Shown: piece after piece, positions 18,681-27,998 of the stretch | Numbering within the stretch: the first letter of the stretch is position 1 | Layout: each line of letters starts with the position of its first letter | NCBI GenBank assembly: GCA_030584065.1 | Contig: CP129489.1 | Coordinates: 1,512,640 to 1,576,639, forward strand | DNA length: 64,000 nucleotides | Direction: 5' to 3' | Source: Flavobacteriales bacterium | Lineage (GTDB): Bacteria; Bacteroidota; Bacteroidia; Flavobacteriales_F; PHOS-HE28 | Program-made: the position numbers and the translations under genes | The notes under the pieces: model-generated | Seen by the model: only the letters and a program-made list of their open reading frames with translations | What the model was told of the DNA's origin: nothing | The model's database searches: none

Positions 18681-21600
18681 ATGAGACGACCGATCATACC
18701 GCTCCTCTTCGCCGCAGCAGGGCTGCTGACGGCGGGTGGCGCCCCGCCGGCCACTTCATCAGCGGAGAAACCGCCCCGCCACCAGGGCGTGCCGCCGTTC
18801 CTCCATGCCGCCACGCCCTGGGCCGACTCGGTGCTGAGCACGCTGTCGCTGGAGGAGCGCATCGCGCAGCTGCTGATGGTGGCGGCATACAGCAACAAGG
18901 ACGCGAAGCATGAGGCGGAGATCGAGCAGCTCGTGCGCGAGCGCAACATCGGCGGGCTGATCTTCTTCCAAGGGGGGCCGGTCCGACAGGCACGGCTCAC
19001 CAACAGATACCAAGCGGCGGCAAAGACCCCCCTCCTGCTGGGCATGGACCTGGAGTGGGGCCTCGCCATGCGCCTCGACAGCACTGTGCGCTTCCCCCGC
19101 CAGATGGCACTGGGCGCGCTGCAGGACGATGCCATGGTAGAGCGGATGGGCGCTGAGATCGCACGCCAGATGAGGCGGCTCGGGGTGCACGTGAGCTTCA
19201 GCCCGGTGGTGGATGTGAACAACAACCCCGCGAACCCGGTGATCAACGACCGGAGCTTCGGGGAGGACCGCGAGAACGTGGCGCGCAAAGGCATCGCGTA
19301 CATGCGCGGGCTGCAGCGCGGCGGCGTCATCGCCACGGCGAAGCACTTCCCGGGCCATGGCGATGCGGACGCCGACTCCCACTACACCCTTCCGCTCATC
19401 GCGCACAGCCGCACCCGGCTCGACTCGCTGGAGCTCTATCCCTTCCAGCGGCTCGTGGAGGAGGGCCTGAGCGCCATGATGGTGGCCCATCTGGAGGTGC
19501 CCGCGCTCGACAGCGCCAAGGGCCTGCCGAGCACGCTGAGCCGGCCCATCGTGAGCGACCTGCTCGCGCGCGAGCTCGGCTTCCAGGGCCTGGTGTTCAC
19601 CGATGCGCTCAACATGAAGGGCGTGGCGAACGCCGACAAGCCGGGCGAGATCGAGCTGCGCGCGCTCATGGCAGGCAACGACGTGCTGCTCTTCCCGCAG
19701 GATCCCGTGAAAGCCATCGCCCGCATCCGCCAAGCCATCGACGCCAACGAGCTGGACCGTGCGGTGATCGACCACAAATGCCTGAAGGTGCTCCGCGCCA
19801 AGGAGTGGGCGGGACTGAATCGGCGGCCGACGGTTGCGCTGGAAGGGCTCCATGCCGACCTCAATACTTCGCAGGCGGCGCAGCTCCGCCGCGACCTGTA
19901 TGCCGGCGCCATCACCGTGCTCAACGACCATCGCGGACTGCTGCCGCTGAGCGACCTCGCCAAGGCGCGCATCGCCAGCGTGGTGATCGGCGACAGCCTG
20001 AACAACGCCTTCCAGCAGGCCCTGCGGCGCTATGCCGACGTGCGCGCCCTCCGGTGCGACAAATCCATGAGGCGCGACAGCCTGATGGCGCTCTGCCGGG
20101 CATTGGAGCCCTACGACCAGGTGATCCTGAGCGTGCATCGCACATCGTGGCGGGTGAAGGGCGACTTCGGAATCCCCGAGGGCGCGATGGACATCGTTCG
20201 CGAGATCGCCGCCCGCAAGCCGACCATCCTGGTGCATTTCGCCAATCCCTACCGGCTGGCCCGGGCTTACGGCGCCCAGCTGCTCTCCAGCACCGTGGTG
20301 GCCTATGAGGAGAACGAGGATACCCAGGACCTCGTGGCACAGGCCCTGTTCGGCGCCATCGGCACCAGCGGCCGGCTTCCGGTCACCGCCTCCTCCTTCT
20401 ACCGTGCGGGCGACGGGCGGCTCATGGAGCCCCTCGGCCGCATGGGCTACGCGATGCCCGAGGCGCTCGGCCTGCAAAGCCTTGCCCTCAGCGGCATCGA
20501 CGACATCGTGCTGGGCGGCATCAAGGCGCAGGCCTACCCCGGCGCGCAGGTGCTGGTGGCGGTGGATGGCCAGGTGGTGTGGAACAAAGCCTATGGGTAC
20601 AGCACCTACAGCAAGGAGCGCAGCGTGAGGACCGATGACCTCTACGACCTGGCGAGCATCACCAAGGTGGCGGGCACGACACTGGCGCTCATGAAGCTGG
20701 TGGATGAGGGGCGGATCGACCTCGACAAGCCGCTCGGCCATTACCTCACCGAGATCGAGGACGAGCACCCCGCGTATGCACGGATGGGCCTACGCGACAT
20801 CCTCACGCACCAGGCCGGGCTCAAGCCCTTCATCCCCTTCCAGAACCGGTTGATGAAGGATGGACGGTTCAAGCCGGGCGTGGCCAGCGACAGTTCCACG
20901 GCCACGCATGGCCTGCGCGTGGCCGAAGGCCTCTACATCCGTGAAGCGTATCGCGACAGCCTGCTGCAGTGGGTGCTGGACACGCCGCTGGATGCGAAGG
21001 GCAGCTACGTGTACAGCGACATGGGCTACTACCTCCTGCAGGAGGTGATCGAACGCACCACGGGCCAACCCCTGGACCGGTATCTGAGCGCCGCGTTCTA
21101 TGGCCCGCTTGGCGCATCCACGCTCACCTACAGGCCCTACGAGCGCTTCGCCAAGGAGCGCATCGCTCCTACGGAGGACGATCGCCTCTTCCGCCAACGG
21201 CTGATCCAGGGCGATGTGCATGATCCCGGTGCGGCCATCAAGGGCGGCGTGGCCGGCCATGCAGGGCTCTTCGGCAGTGCCAACGACCTGGCCAAGGTGA
21301 TGCAGATGCTGGTGAATGACGGCACCTACGGCGGTGTGCGCTACCTGAGCGAATCCGTGGTGAAGGAGTTCACCAAATGCCAGTTCTGCAAGCCCGATGG
21401 CGCCGGCAATCGCCGCGGGCTGGGGTGGGACAAGCCCGCGCGCAATGGCAAAGGCGGCCCCACCTGCGAGTGCGTGAGCTATGCGAGCTTCGGCCATACC
21501 GGTTTCACGGGCACCATGGCCTGGGCCGACCCCGAACAGCGGGTGGTCTACATCTTCCTCAGCAACCGCGTGCATCCCAGCGCTGCCACCAACAAGCTGC

Positions 21601-21707
21601 TCGAGCTCGGCATCCGCACCCGGGTGCAGGAGGCGGTGCATGCCGCCGTGGCTTCCCGCATACAGCCCGAGAAGGTGGCGCCCCGCATGGTGAGCACCCG
21701 CCCCTGA
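18681..21707 (+). CDS. Fusion of GH3 beta-N-acetylhexosaminidase and serine beta-lactamase-like hydrolase
   Basis: 1008 residues with a signal peptide (MRRPIIPLLFAAAGLLTAGG). Residues about 45-390 form a GH3 domain: LLMVAAYSNKD, SFSPVVDVNNNP, the NagZ-type catalytic dyad motif KHFPGHGDAD (K221 to D230) and nucleophile segment VFTDALNMKGV. A GH3 C-terminal domain follows (about 410-595). Residues about 615-1000 are a serine beta-lactamase/esterase domain with SxxK (S659, K662, in ASITKVAG), a YSD variant of YxN (in YSDMGYYLL) and HTGFTG (H939). The arrangement suggests periplasmic peptidoglycan turnover: removal of GlcNAc plus a D-Ala-type or ester hydrolase. Such fusions are known in Bacteroidota. 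The start at 18681 is chosen because the signal peptide begins there. Confidence 0.92.
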   Translation: MRRPIIPLLFAAAGLLTAGGAPPATSSAEKPPRHQGVPPFLHAATPWADSVLSTLSLEERIAQLLMVAAYSNKDAKHEAEIEQLVRERNIGGLIFFQGGPVRQARLTNRYQAAAKTPLLLGMDLEWGLAMRLDSTVRFPRQMALGALQDDAMVERMGAEIARQMRRLGVHVSFSPVVDVNNNPANPVINDRSFGEDRENVARKGIAYMRGLQRGGVIATAKHFPGHGDADADSHYTLPLIAHSRTRLDSLELYPFQRLVEEGLSAMMVAHLEVPALDSAKGLPSTLSRPIVSDLLARELGFQGLVFTDALNMKGVANADKPGEIELRALMAGNDVLLFPQDPVKAIARIRQAIDANELDRAVIDHKCLKVLRAKEWAGLNRRPTVALEGLHADLNTSQAAQLRRDLYAGAITVLNDHRGLLPLSDLAKARIASVVIGDSLNNAFQQALRRYADVRALRCDKSMRRDSLMALCRALEPYDQVILSVHRTSWRVKGDFGIPEGAMDIVREIAARKPTILVHFANPYRLARAYGAQLLSSTVVAYEENEDTQDLVAQALFGAIGTSGRLPVTASSFYRAGDGRLMEPLGRMGYAMPEALGLQSLALSGIDDIVLGGIKAQAYPGAQVLVAVDGQVVWNKAYGYSTYSKERSVRTDDLYDLASITKVAGTTLALMKLVDEGRIDLDKPLGHYLTEIEDEHPAYARMGLRDILTHQAGLKPFIPFQNRLMKDGRFKPGVASDSSTATHGLRVAEGLYIREAYRDSLLQWVLDTPLDAKGSYVYSDMGYYLLQEVIERTTGQPLDRYLSAAFYGPLGASTLTYRPYERFAKERIAPTEDDRLFRQRLIQGDVHDPGAAIKGGVAGHAGLFGSANDLAKVMQMLVNDGTYGGVRYLSESVVKEFTKCQFCKPDGAGNRRGLGWDKPARNGKGGPTCECVSYASFGHTGFTGTMAWADPEQRVVYIFLSNRVHPSAATNKLLELGIRTRVQEAVHAAVASRIQPEKVAPRMVSTRP

Positions 21708-21718
21708 CGCCCCGTTCC

Positions 21719-22132
21719 ATGCAGCCTGCCATCATCCCCATCCAGATCCGCTTCGCCGATGCGGACATGGCCCACCACGTCCACAACGGGGTGTACCTGC
21801 ACTGGTTCGAGCTGGCCCGCATGGAGCTGCTGCGCGGATTCATCCCGCAAGGGCATGATTGGCGCACCCAGGGGCTCATCCTTGCGCGCAATGAGATCGA
21901 CTATCGGGCACCGGTCCACCTGCATGACCGCATCGAGGCGGAGTGCCGGCCGGGCCGCATCGGCGGGAAGAGCTTCGACCTCCACTACCGCATCGTGCGG
22001 CTCGATGACGGGGCACGCACGCTGTGCGCCGAGGGCCGGAGCGTGATGGTCTGCTTCGACTACACGCGGAACTGCGCCTTGGAGATCCCGGAGGATTGGC
22101 GCAAGGCGCTGTCACAATCCGATCGACGATGA
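21719..22132 (+). CDS. YbgC-like acyl-CoA thioesterase (second copy in window)
   Basis: 137 residues, hotdog fold, with the active-site helix QIRFADADMAHHVHNGVYLHWFELARMELLRG (Asp at D15 of FADADMAHHVHN). It starts 12 bp after the fusion hydrolase stop, so it is probably co-transcribed. It differs in sequence from the copy at 16267-16683. Substrate unknown. Confidence 0.85.
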   Translation: MQPAIIPIQIRFADADMAHHVHNGVYLHWFELARMELLRGFIPQGHDWRTQGLILARNEIDYRAPVHLHDRIEAECRPGRIGGKSFDLHYRIVRLDDGARTLCAEGRSVMVCFDYTRNCALEIPEDWRKALSQSDRR

Positions 22133-22848
22133 ACATAAGGCATGCGATCATGGGCGCATCCCTGAGCATGCTCATGAGCTGCTCGCCTCAGGACTTCCAA
22201 AGCGTCCTGGGAACCGCCGGCGCCCCTCCCGCCCTCACCAACGATGAGGTGATCGCCGGCCTCAAGGAAGCCTTGCGCCTGGGCACGGAGCGGACCGTGG
22301 GCAGGGTGGGCGCGACGGACGGCTTCTGGAGCAACGCCCTCATCCGCATCCCCTTCCCGCAGGAGGCGATCAACGTGAAGAACACGCTCACGGACCTGGG
22401 CATCACCAAGCCCGTGGAGGACTTCGAGCGCACGCTGAACACCGCCGCCGAGCGCGCGAGCAAGGAGGCCGTGCCCGTTTTCGTGGACGCCATCACCTCC
22501 ATGAGCATCGCCGACGGCTTCGCGATCCTGCGCGGGGGGGAGCGCGCCGCCACGGACTACCTGCGCGAGAAGACGAGCGGCGCGCTGCGCGCCAGGTTCA
22601 CACCGGTGGTGCAGCGCGCGACGCAAGAGGTGGCCCTGACCAGCCATTGGCAGCCGGTGGCAACGGCCTACAATGCGGCCACGCTCCTCACCGGCGGCAA
22701 GGCCGTGAACCCGGACCTGAACGCCTATGTGACCGACAAGGCGCTCGATGGCCTCTTCGCCGTGCTCGCACAGGAGGAGAAGCGCATCCGCCAGGATCCC
22801 GTGGCCCGCACCACGGCGCTGCTGCAGAAGGTCTTCGGCACGCCTTGA
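22129..22848 (+). CDS. DUF4197 lipoprotein
   Basis: 239 residues. Signal peptide with lipobox-like LMSC (Cys18), then a helical body typical of DUF4197: ALTNDEVIAGLKEALRLG, FPQEAINVKNTLTDLG, AAERASKEAVPVFVDAITSMSIADGFAIL and FTPVVQRATQEVALTSHWQPVATAYN. Function unknown, envelope-located. Start overlaps the thioesterase stop by 4 bp (ATGA). Confidence 0.88.
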   Translation: MNIRHAIMGASLSMLMSCSPQDFQSVLGTAGAPPALTNDEVIAGLKEALRLGTERTVGRVGATDGFWSNALIRIPFPQEAINVKNTLTDLGITKPVEDFERTLNTAAERASKEAVPVFVDAITSMSIADGFAILRGGERAATDYLREKTSGALRARFTPVVQRATQEVALTSHWQPVATAYNAATLLTGGKAVNPDLNAYVTDKALDGLFAVLAQEEKRIRQDPVARTTALLQKVFGTP

Positions 22849-22899
22849 AGCGGTACCCGCGAAACGGATCATCAGACCACCCATCAACCCGCCAGACGA

Positions 22900-23799
22900 A
22901 TGCACGCCATCACCCTCACCGAACCCGGAACCGTGCTAGAGCCCAGCGAGCTGGTCCTGAACCCCGACGGCTCCATCTACCACCTGGCCCTGCGCCCTGA
23001 GCAGCTGGGCGACCTGGTGCTCGTGGTGGGCGACCAGGGCCGCGTGGAGCGCATCAGCCGGCATTTCGAGCGCGTCGAGCACCGCGTGCAGAACAGGGAG
23101 TTCATCGCGCATACGGGGGTGTACCGCGGCGCGCACGTCACTGCGCTCTCCACGGGCATCGGAACGGACAACATCGACATCGTGGTGAACGAGCTGGACG
23201 CGCTGGTGAACATCGACCTCGCCGCCCGCACGGCGAAGCGCGAGCACCGCTCCCTGCGCATCATCCGCCTCGGCACCTGCGGCGCGCTGCAGGAGGACAT
23301 CCCCGTGGACAGCCTCATCGTGAGCGCCTTCGGCGTGGGGATGGACAACGTGCTGCACTACTACGCCTATGAGTGCACCGATGCGGAGATCCGCCTGCTG
23401 AACAACCTGCTGGCGCATACGGATTGGCCGGAGAACCTCCCCCTGCCCTACGTTGCCGCCGGCGATAAGGCGCTGGTGGAACTGCTGGGGCACGGCAACA
23501 CCACGGGCATCACGTTCACGGCGGGCGGCTTCTACGGCCCGCAAGGGAGGCAGCTGCGGCTGGTGCCGAGCGTCGATGGCCTCAACGAGCGCATCACCGC
23601 CTTTGCGCATGAAGGGCTGCGCGCCACCAACTTCGAGATGGAGACCAGCGCCCTCTATGGGCTCGGCGGCATGCTCGGGCACCGGGTGTGCACGGTGTGC
23701 GCCGTGGTGGCCAACCGCCTGCGCAAGGAGTACAGCAAGGACCATCACGCCGCCATCGACCGCATGATCGCGGAGGTGCTGGATCGCGCCACGGCATAA
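22900..23799 (+). CDS. Nucleoside phosphorylase (uridine phosphorylase-like)
   Basis: 299 residues. PNP/UDP phosphorylase family marks: LVLVVGDQGRVERIS near the N-terminus, VTALSTGIGTDNIDIVVNEL, IIRLGTCGALQEDIPVDSLIVS, and the ribose/phosphate segment TNFEMETSALYGLGGMLGH with the catalytic EMET pattern. It would cleave nucleosides with phosphate in salvage; substrate specificity (uridine versus purine) is not determined. Preceded by a 51-bp gap after the DUF4197 gene. Confidence 0.88.
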   Translation: MHAITLTEPGTVLEPSELVLNPDGSIYHLALRPEQLGDLVLVVGDQGRVERISRHFERVEHRVQNREFIAHTGVYRGAHVTALSTGIGTDNIDIVVNELDALVNIDLAARTAKREHRSLRIIRLGTCGALQEDIPVDSLIVSAFGVGMDNVLHYYAYECTDAEIRLLNNLLAHTDWPENLPLPYVAAGDKALVELLGHGNTTGITFTAGGFYGPQGRQLRLVPSVDGLNERITAFAHEGLRATNFEMETSALYGLGGMLGHRVCTVCAVVANRLRKEYSKDHHAAIDRMIAEVLDRATA

Positions 23800-23804
23800 G
23801 CCGT

Positions 23805-24197
23805 TCAGGGTCCACCGGTGCCCGTACCCGGGCCGGAGGCCCTGCGTGGCTGCGGGGCCCCTTGGTCCCTCGCCGGCGGCTGCGTCTGCAACCGGATGCT
23901 GCCCACCTGCACCCGCACCTGCCGCGCATCGGCCTTCTGCCGCGCCTCCTCCTCGGCCGTGGTGAGGTTCAGCCGGCGCCTGACCTCGAACCAGAGCTTG
24001 CGTCCCATGTAGCTCAGGCCTGCAGGTTCCACCGCACCGGCCTGCGCATCATCCTTGCCGATGACCGCCGTGCCCCTGGCGGTCGCCAAGGGCCGCTGGT
24101 CCGGAACGGCCTGTGCCCGCAAACCGCTCCCCAGCAGGAACAGCGCGATGCCCAGGAATCCTCCAAGGCCATGGCGGCGCTGACACGATGGAACCAT
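23805..24197 (-). CDS. Small exported protein of unknown function
   Basis: 130 residues. A signal peptide-like N-terminus (MVPSCQRRHGLGGFLGIALF to about residue 30), then a polar body with SYMGRKLWFEVRRRLNLTTAEEEARQKADAR and a Pro/Gly/Thr-rich C-terminus (SGPGTGTGGP). No family recognised. It is convergent with the nucleoside phosphorylase and divergent from DUF3667. The frame could be spurious because the C-terminus is low complexity, but the signal peptide argues for a real gene. Confidence 0.5.
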   Translation of the reverse strand: MVPSCQRRHGLGGFLGIALFLLGSGLRAQAVPDQRPLATARGTAVIGKDDAQAGAVEPAGLSYMGRKLWFEVRRRLNLTTAEEEARQKADARQVRVQVGSIRLQTQPPARDQGAPQPRRASGPGTGTGGP

Positions 24198-24263
24198 CGG
24201 GAAGGCAATGTAGAATGCCCTGCCCTTGGACGCGAAGGCCCACCCCTATGTAACATTGGCCCC

Positions 24264-24995
24264 ATGAGCGCGGGGTGCCCCAATTGCGGTTCCGTGATGG
24301 CTCCGGACGCGGGCTATTGCAGCACCTGCGGGCAGGCAGCGGTGGGCGACAACACCTTCGGCCACTTCCTGCACCAATTCCTGGGCGACTACTTCACATT
24401 CGACAGCAAGATCACCCGCAGCCTGAGGCCCTTGCTCTTCAAGCCGGGCGAGCTCACGCTGGAATACATCCGCGGACGGCGCCAGCGCTACGTGCCGCCA
24501 CTCCGCCTGTTCATCTTCCTCAGCGTGCTCTTCTTCCTGGTGATGGGCAGCGCTGGCGCTTCGCGCCTCGACGGCGAGGATGAGCTCCTGCGCGAGCAGC
24601 TGTTCTGGGACAACTTCTTCGCCTCGGTACTGCCGAAGCTCTTCTTCCTCTTCCTGCCCCTGTTCGCCGGCCTGGTGCACCTGCTGCACCGCGAGAAGGG
24701 TGGCACCTTCGTGAAGCCGTTCATCTTCTCGGCACACTACCACTCCTTCGTCTTCCTGGTCTTCGGCGCATACGGGCTGATCTCCCGGCTGCTGGTGCGC
24801 TGGGACCTCGTGGCAGTGAACCAGGTGCTCATCCTTGTACTGCTCCTGTGGGCGCTGGCGCACCTGTACCTGGCGCTCCGCCGCGCTTTCAGGCAGCACA
24901 GCGGCCGGCAGGTGCTCTCCTATCTCGCCTTGCTGCTCCTGTATGCGTCCATGCTCGCAGGCGGAGCGCTGGGGGCGGCATGGGTGCTGGCGTGA
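24264..24995 (+). CDS. DUF3667 zinc-ribbon membrane protein
   Basis: 243 residues. An N-terminal zinc ribbon (CPNCGSVM ... CSTCGQ) is followed by HFLHQFLGDYFTFDSKITRSLRPLLFKPGELTLEYIRGRRQRYVPP, the conserved DUF3667 core, then about five transmembrane helices. Family of unknown function in Bacteroidota. The start at 24264 begins directly with the zinc ribbon. The longer frame upstream lies over other genes. Confidence 0.85.
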   Translation: MSAGCPNCGSVMAPDAGYCSTCGQAAVGDNTFGHFLHQFLGDYFTFDSKITRSLRPLLFKPGELTLEYIRGRRQRYVPPLRLFIFLSVLFFLVMGSAGASRLDGEDELLREQLFWDNFFASVLPKLFFLFLPLFAGLVHLLHREKGGTFVKPFIFSAHYHSFVFLVFGAYGLISRLLVRWDLVAVNQVLILVLLLWALAHLYLALRRAFRQHSGRQVLSYLALLLLYASMLAGGALGAAWVLA

Positions 24996-25311
24996 ACCAT
25001 GGCCGCTAGGGACTGCTCGCAGGAAGCGCTATTGCAATGGCTCCTTGCGCTGCGGCCGTTCACTAGTTAACCCACCTTCCGTGCGGTCATGGCCGGCAGG
25101 GCGGCGGATCCCGCTGGAACCCGGCATCCTCACCGATGGTAGCCAACGGTACGCGGAACCTCCCATGGCGCTTTCCACACCCTGCTGTTCACCCTTGGTG
25201 CCACGCCGTATCCATCAACACCGCGCCGCTGAAACTTGCCGGGTACGGCAAGGTCCGCTCCGCACATGGCCAGGGTAGTTTCGTCATCGCCGCTCCAGCC
25301 CGCGGCCACCG
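24996..25311. other. Gene-free stretch between DUF3667 and transglutaminase genes
   Basis: 316 bp with no supported ORF, no tRNA-like fold and no strong repeat seen. Possibly it carries the transglutaminase-like gene's promoter. Confidence 0.5.
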
Positions 25312-26202
25312 ATGAGCCACAACGAGATCCGTGCGCTGATCACCTTGATCGACGATCCCGACGAGACCATCTACACCCAGGTGCGCGAGCGCATCGTGCA
25401 GATGGGCGACGACATCGTGCCCGAGCTGGAGCGCGCCTGGGAGACCGACGACCTGGGCGACCTCTTCCGCAACCGCATCGAGGACCTGCTGCACACCATC
25501 CACCTGAGCCGTGTGACGGACCGCCTGGTGGCGTGGAAGGCCGGCGGCTGCGAGGACCTGCTGGAAGGGGCGCTCATCATCAGCCGGTACCGCTACCCCG
25601 ACATGGACGAGCAGAAGGTGAAGGCGCGGCTGGCCGCTATCAGGCAGGACATCTGGCTGGAGCTGAACGACCACCTCACCGCCTTCGAGAAGGTGCGCGT
25701 GTTCAATCACATCTTCTTCCAGGTGCACGGCTTCAAGGGGAACAAGCGCAACTACCACGCCCCGCAGAACAGCTACATCAACGAGGTGCTCGACAGCCGC
25801 AAGGGCAATCCGCTCTCGCTGGCCATCATCTACCAGGTGCTCGCCGAGGACCTGGGCCTGCCCCTGCGCGGGGTGAACCTGCCCAACCACTTCGTGCTCG
25901 CCTACCTCGATGAGGAGAGCATCGGCGGCGCCGATGCCGGCCAGCAGGGCGAGGAGAGCGTGCTCTTCTACGTCAACGCCTTCAGCCAGGGCGACATCCT
26001 GGGACGCAACGAGATCATCGAGTTCCTCGCCAAGCTGAAGATCGAGCCGCGACCGGGCTTCTTCACGCCCTGCACCAACCTCGACATCATCCGCAGGCAG
26101 CTGAACAACCTGGCGAACAGCTTCCAGAAGATGGGCGACAGCGAGCGCGCCGCCGACCTGGAGAAGCTGCGGGACCTGCTCGGCCGATCGGAGGAGGCCT
26201 GA
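25312..26202 (+). CDS. Transglutaminase-like (SirB1-type) domain protein
   Basis: 296 residues. The N-terminal part (about 1-120) is a helical region; the central part shows the transglutaminase-like pattern KGNPLSLAIIYQVLAEDLGLPLRGVNLPNHFVLAY, like SirB1/transglutaminase-superfamily proteins, in which the usual Cys is not obvious here. So enzymatic activity is uncertain and it may be a non-catalytic member. The ATG at 25312 gives the N-terminus MSHNEIRALITLIDDPDETI. Convergent with the T9SS gene at 26208. Confidence 0.8.
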   Translation: MSHNEIRALITLIDDPDETIYTQVRERIVQMGDDIVPELERAWETDDLGDLFRNRIEDLLHTIHLSRVTDRLVAWKAGGCEDLLEGALIISRYRYPDMDEQKVKARLAAIRQDIWLELNDHLTAFEKVRVFNHIFFQVHGFKGNKRNYHAPQNSYINEVLDSRKGNPLSLAIIYQVLAEDLGLPLRGVNLPNHFVLAYLDEESIGGADAGQQGEESVLFYVNAFSQGDILGRNEIIEFLAKLKIEPRPGFFTPCTNLDIIRRQLNNLANSFQKMGDSERAADLEKLRDLLGRSEEA

Positions 26203-26207
26203 GCGCC

Positions 26208-27902
26208 TCACTGCACCACCAGCCGGGCCACGGCCCTGCCGCGCGCGCCGCTCAGGCTCACCGTGTATACGCCCGCCGGTTCACCGGCGAGGTCCAGCAC
26301 AATACGGCTCACCGCCGTCGCCATGCGGCGCACCAGCCGGCCAGCGGCATCCCTCACCTCGATGTCGACGGCATCCGTTCCGGGCCGTACCAGGTGGAAG
26401 AGTCCGTTGCCCGGATTGGGGTGCACCGAGAGTGCCGCGAAGGGCGGCTCATCCATGCCGATGGTTGCGGCATCGGCCATGCGCACGCCGAGCGCCTCGG
26501 TAGGGCGGCCCGTGAAGCCCACGAACCAGGTGGCACCGTTCCGCATGGCGCCGGTGGGCTGATCATAGACGCTCTCATTGGCCAGGTGATGCACGGTCTC
26601 GTTGTAGCCGAAGAAGACCTCCGGATTCCCGGTTGCTGTGCAGACGAGGTACCGCACCCCATCGGTGAGCAGCAGGGGCTCGTCGAAATCGAGCTGCACC
26701 TGCGCCTGGCCCTGGTCCGCTTCAAGGAGATGGAATTGCTCATGCACCAAGGTGAGCGCGGCGAAGCCGAAGCCGGGGTCGCTAAGCCCGGAGAAGCCAT
26801 CCTGCCACTCATACACCCGGGTCGCCACCATATCGCCCGCGAGTACCAGCGGCTCGGTTACGGAGATGTAGCGGTCAACGCCCGTGATGGCGACGCGCGA
26901 GGCATTCGCATCGCGGAAAGGCACGCAGCTCTCGTACTCACCGTTCGGCGTGGCGGGCTGCAGGCCGATTGTGGAGAGGGGATGGCCGGTCACGGACTCC
27001 ACCGGCGCCATGGTGTAAAGGTCGCCGAACTCGAAGGGTACGATGAAGAAGTTGTCGAGGTCATGCGCATCCGCCGCGGCCGCCGCCACCGCATAAGCCA
27101 GCTGATAGCGCCCTTGGAAGACATCCTGAACGAAGGGTTCCAGTTCCACGAAGAGGCTGTCGCCCGGCTGCAGCGCGAAGGGCGATGATGATTCGTCGTA
27201 GAGGTACGCGCCCGCCTGGAGCACGGTGGCGCGGAGCACGATGGCCTCCAGCGGCTCCGATCCATAGTTGTGCACCGTGGCGCCCACCCGCACCTCGTAC
27301 TCGCCCGGATTGGCTGCCAATGCCTGCGGGTGCCCCAGGCTCGGCGGCATGACCACGCCCTTCTTGCGGATGCCGGCATCGTGCGCATAGTAGCCGTCCT
27401 TGTTCCCGAGCAGCACGCTGAGGGCCGTCCCTTGGCCCAGCGCCTCCATCCACGCAGTACCATCCACCAGGCTGATCTGGAATACAGGGATGTGCACCTG
27501 CGGGCCGATGGGACCCGCCCCCATCTCCTGCGGTGCGCCTTCCTCGTTGTTGATGATGACCACGCCAACAGCGCCGGCGTCCTGACAGTACTTGGCCTTC
27601 AGCGCGTAATCGCAGGTGCCCCGGTACAGGACGGCCACCTTCCCGGCCACCTCGGCTGCATTGGCCAGCGGCCCGCAACCGAGGCTGTCGGCTTCGCCCA
27701 GCGAGAAGGCACGCACCAACGGCGCCTCCACCCGCATGCCCGGAATGAGCAGGTTGGGCGTATCCCAGGACCCCGGGCCCGGTTCCGCCCAGGTGTGGGC
27801 ATAGCTGCCTTGCAGCACCCCCGGGGTGACGACATCACAGGCCACTTGCGCATGCGCCGCGAGCAGCGCTGCGGAGGAGAACAAGGCGATCGCGTACCTC
27901 AT
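26208..27902 (-). CDS. T9SS cargo protein with PA domain
   Basis: 564 residues. Signal peptide (MRYAIALFSSAALLAAHAQ), then a protease-associated (PA) region with AGKVAVLYRGTCDYALKAKYCQDAGAVGVVIINNEEG. The middle is beta-rich. The C-terminal about 75 residues (LSVHPNPGNGLFHLVRPG ... GVYTVSLSGARGRAVARLVVQ) are a T9SS type A sorting domain: PNPGNG, then a beta-strand module with VRDAAGRLVRR. It is therefore expected to cross the outer membrane by T9SS and be surface attached or released. No catalytic domain recognised. Confidence 0.88.
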   Translation of the reverse strand: MRYAIALFSSAALLAAHAQVACDVVTPGVLQGSYAHTWAEPGPGSWDTPNLLIPGMRVEAPLVRAFSLGEADSLGCGPLANAAEVAGKVAVLYRGTCDYALKAKYCQDAGAVGVVIINNEEGAPQEMGAGPIGPQVHIPVFQISLVDGTAWMEALGQGTALSVLLGNKDGYYAHDAGIRKKGVVMPPSLGHPQALAANPGEYEVRVGATVHNYGSEPLEAIVLRATVLQAGAYLYDESSSPFALQPGDSLFVELEPFVQDVFQGRYQLAYAVAAAAADAHDLDNFFIVPFEFGDLYTMAPVESVTGHPLSTIGLQPATPNGEYESCVPFRDANASRVAITGVDRYISVTEPLVLAGDMVATRVYEWQDGFSGLSDPGFGFAALTLVHEQFHLLEADQGQAQVQLDFDEPLLLTDGVRYLVCTATGNPEVFFGYNETVHHLANESVYDQPTGAMRNGATWFVGFTGRPTEALGVRMADAATIGMDEPPFAALSVHPNPGNGLFHLVRPGTDAVDIEVRDAAGRLVRRMATAVSRIVLDLAGEPAGVYTVSLSGARGRAVARLVVQ

Positions 27903-27998
27903 CGTCGTGCGGTTTTGGTGCGCACGAAGTGAGCGCCTCAGCCCCTCGAAAGCCGCAGGAAAGGTGACGGGGCGTGGCTTTGGGGGCGTAACGATCCA

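Noticed and set aside
18759..20768. 669-codon open frame opposite the GH3/serine hydrolase gene
   Set aside because: Antisense shadow with His/Ala-rich composition and no recognisable motif.
24996..25311. Small gene or RNA in this gap
   Set aside because: Short frames without start context or known motif; no RNA fold recognised.
25312..26202. Active transglutaminase
   Set aside because: The catalytic Cys of the family is not visible, so only a transglutaminase-like fold is claimed.
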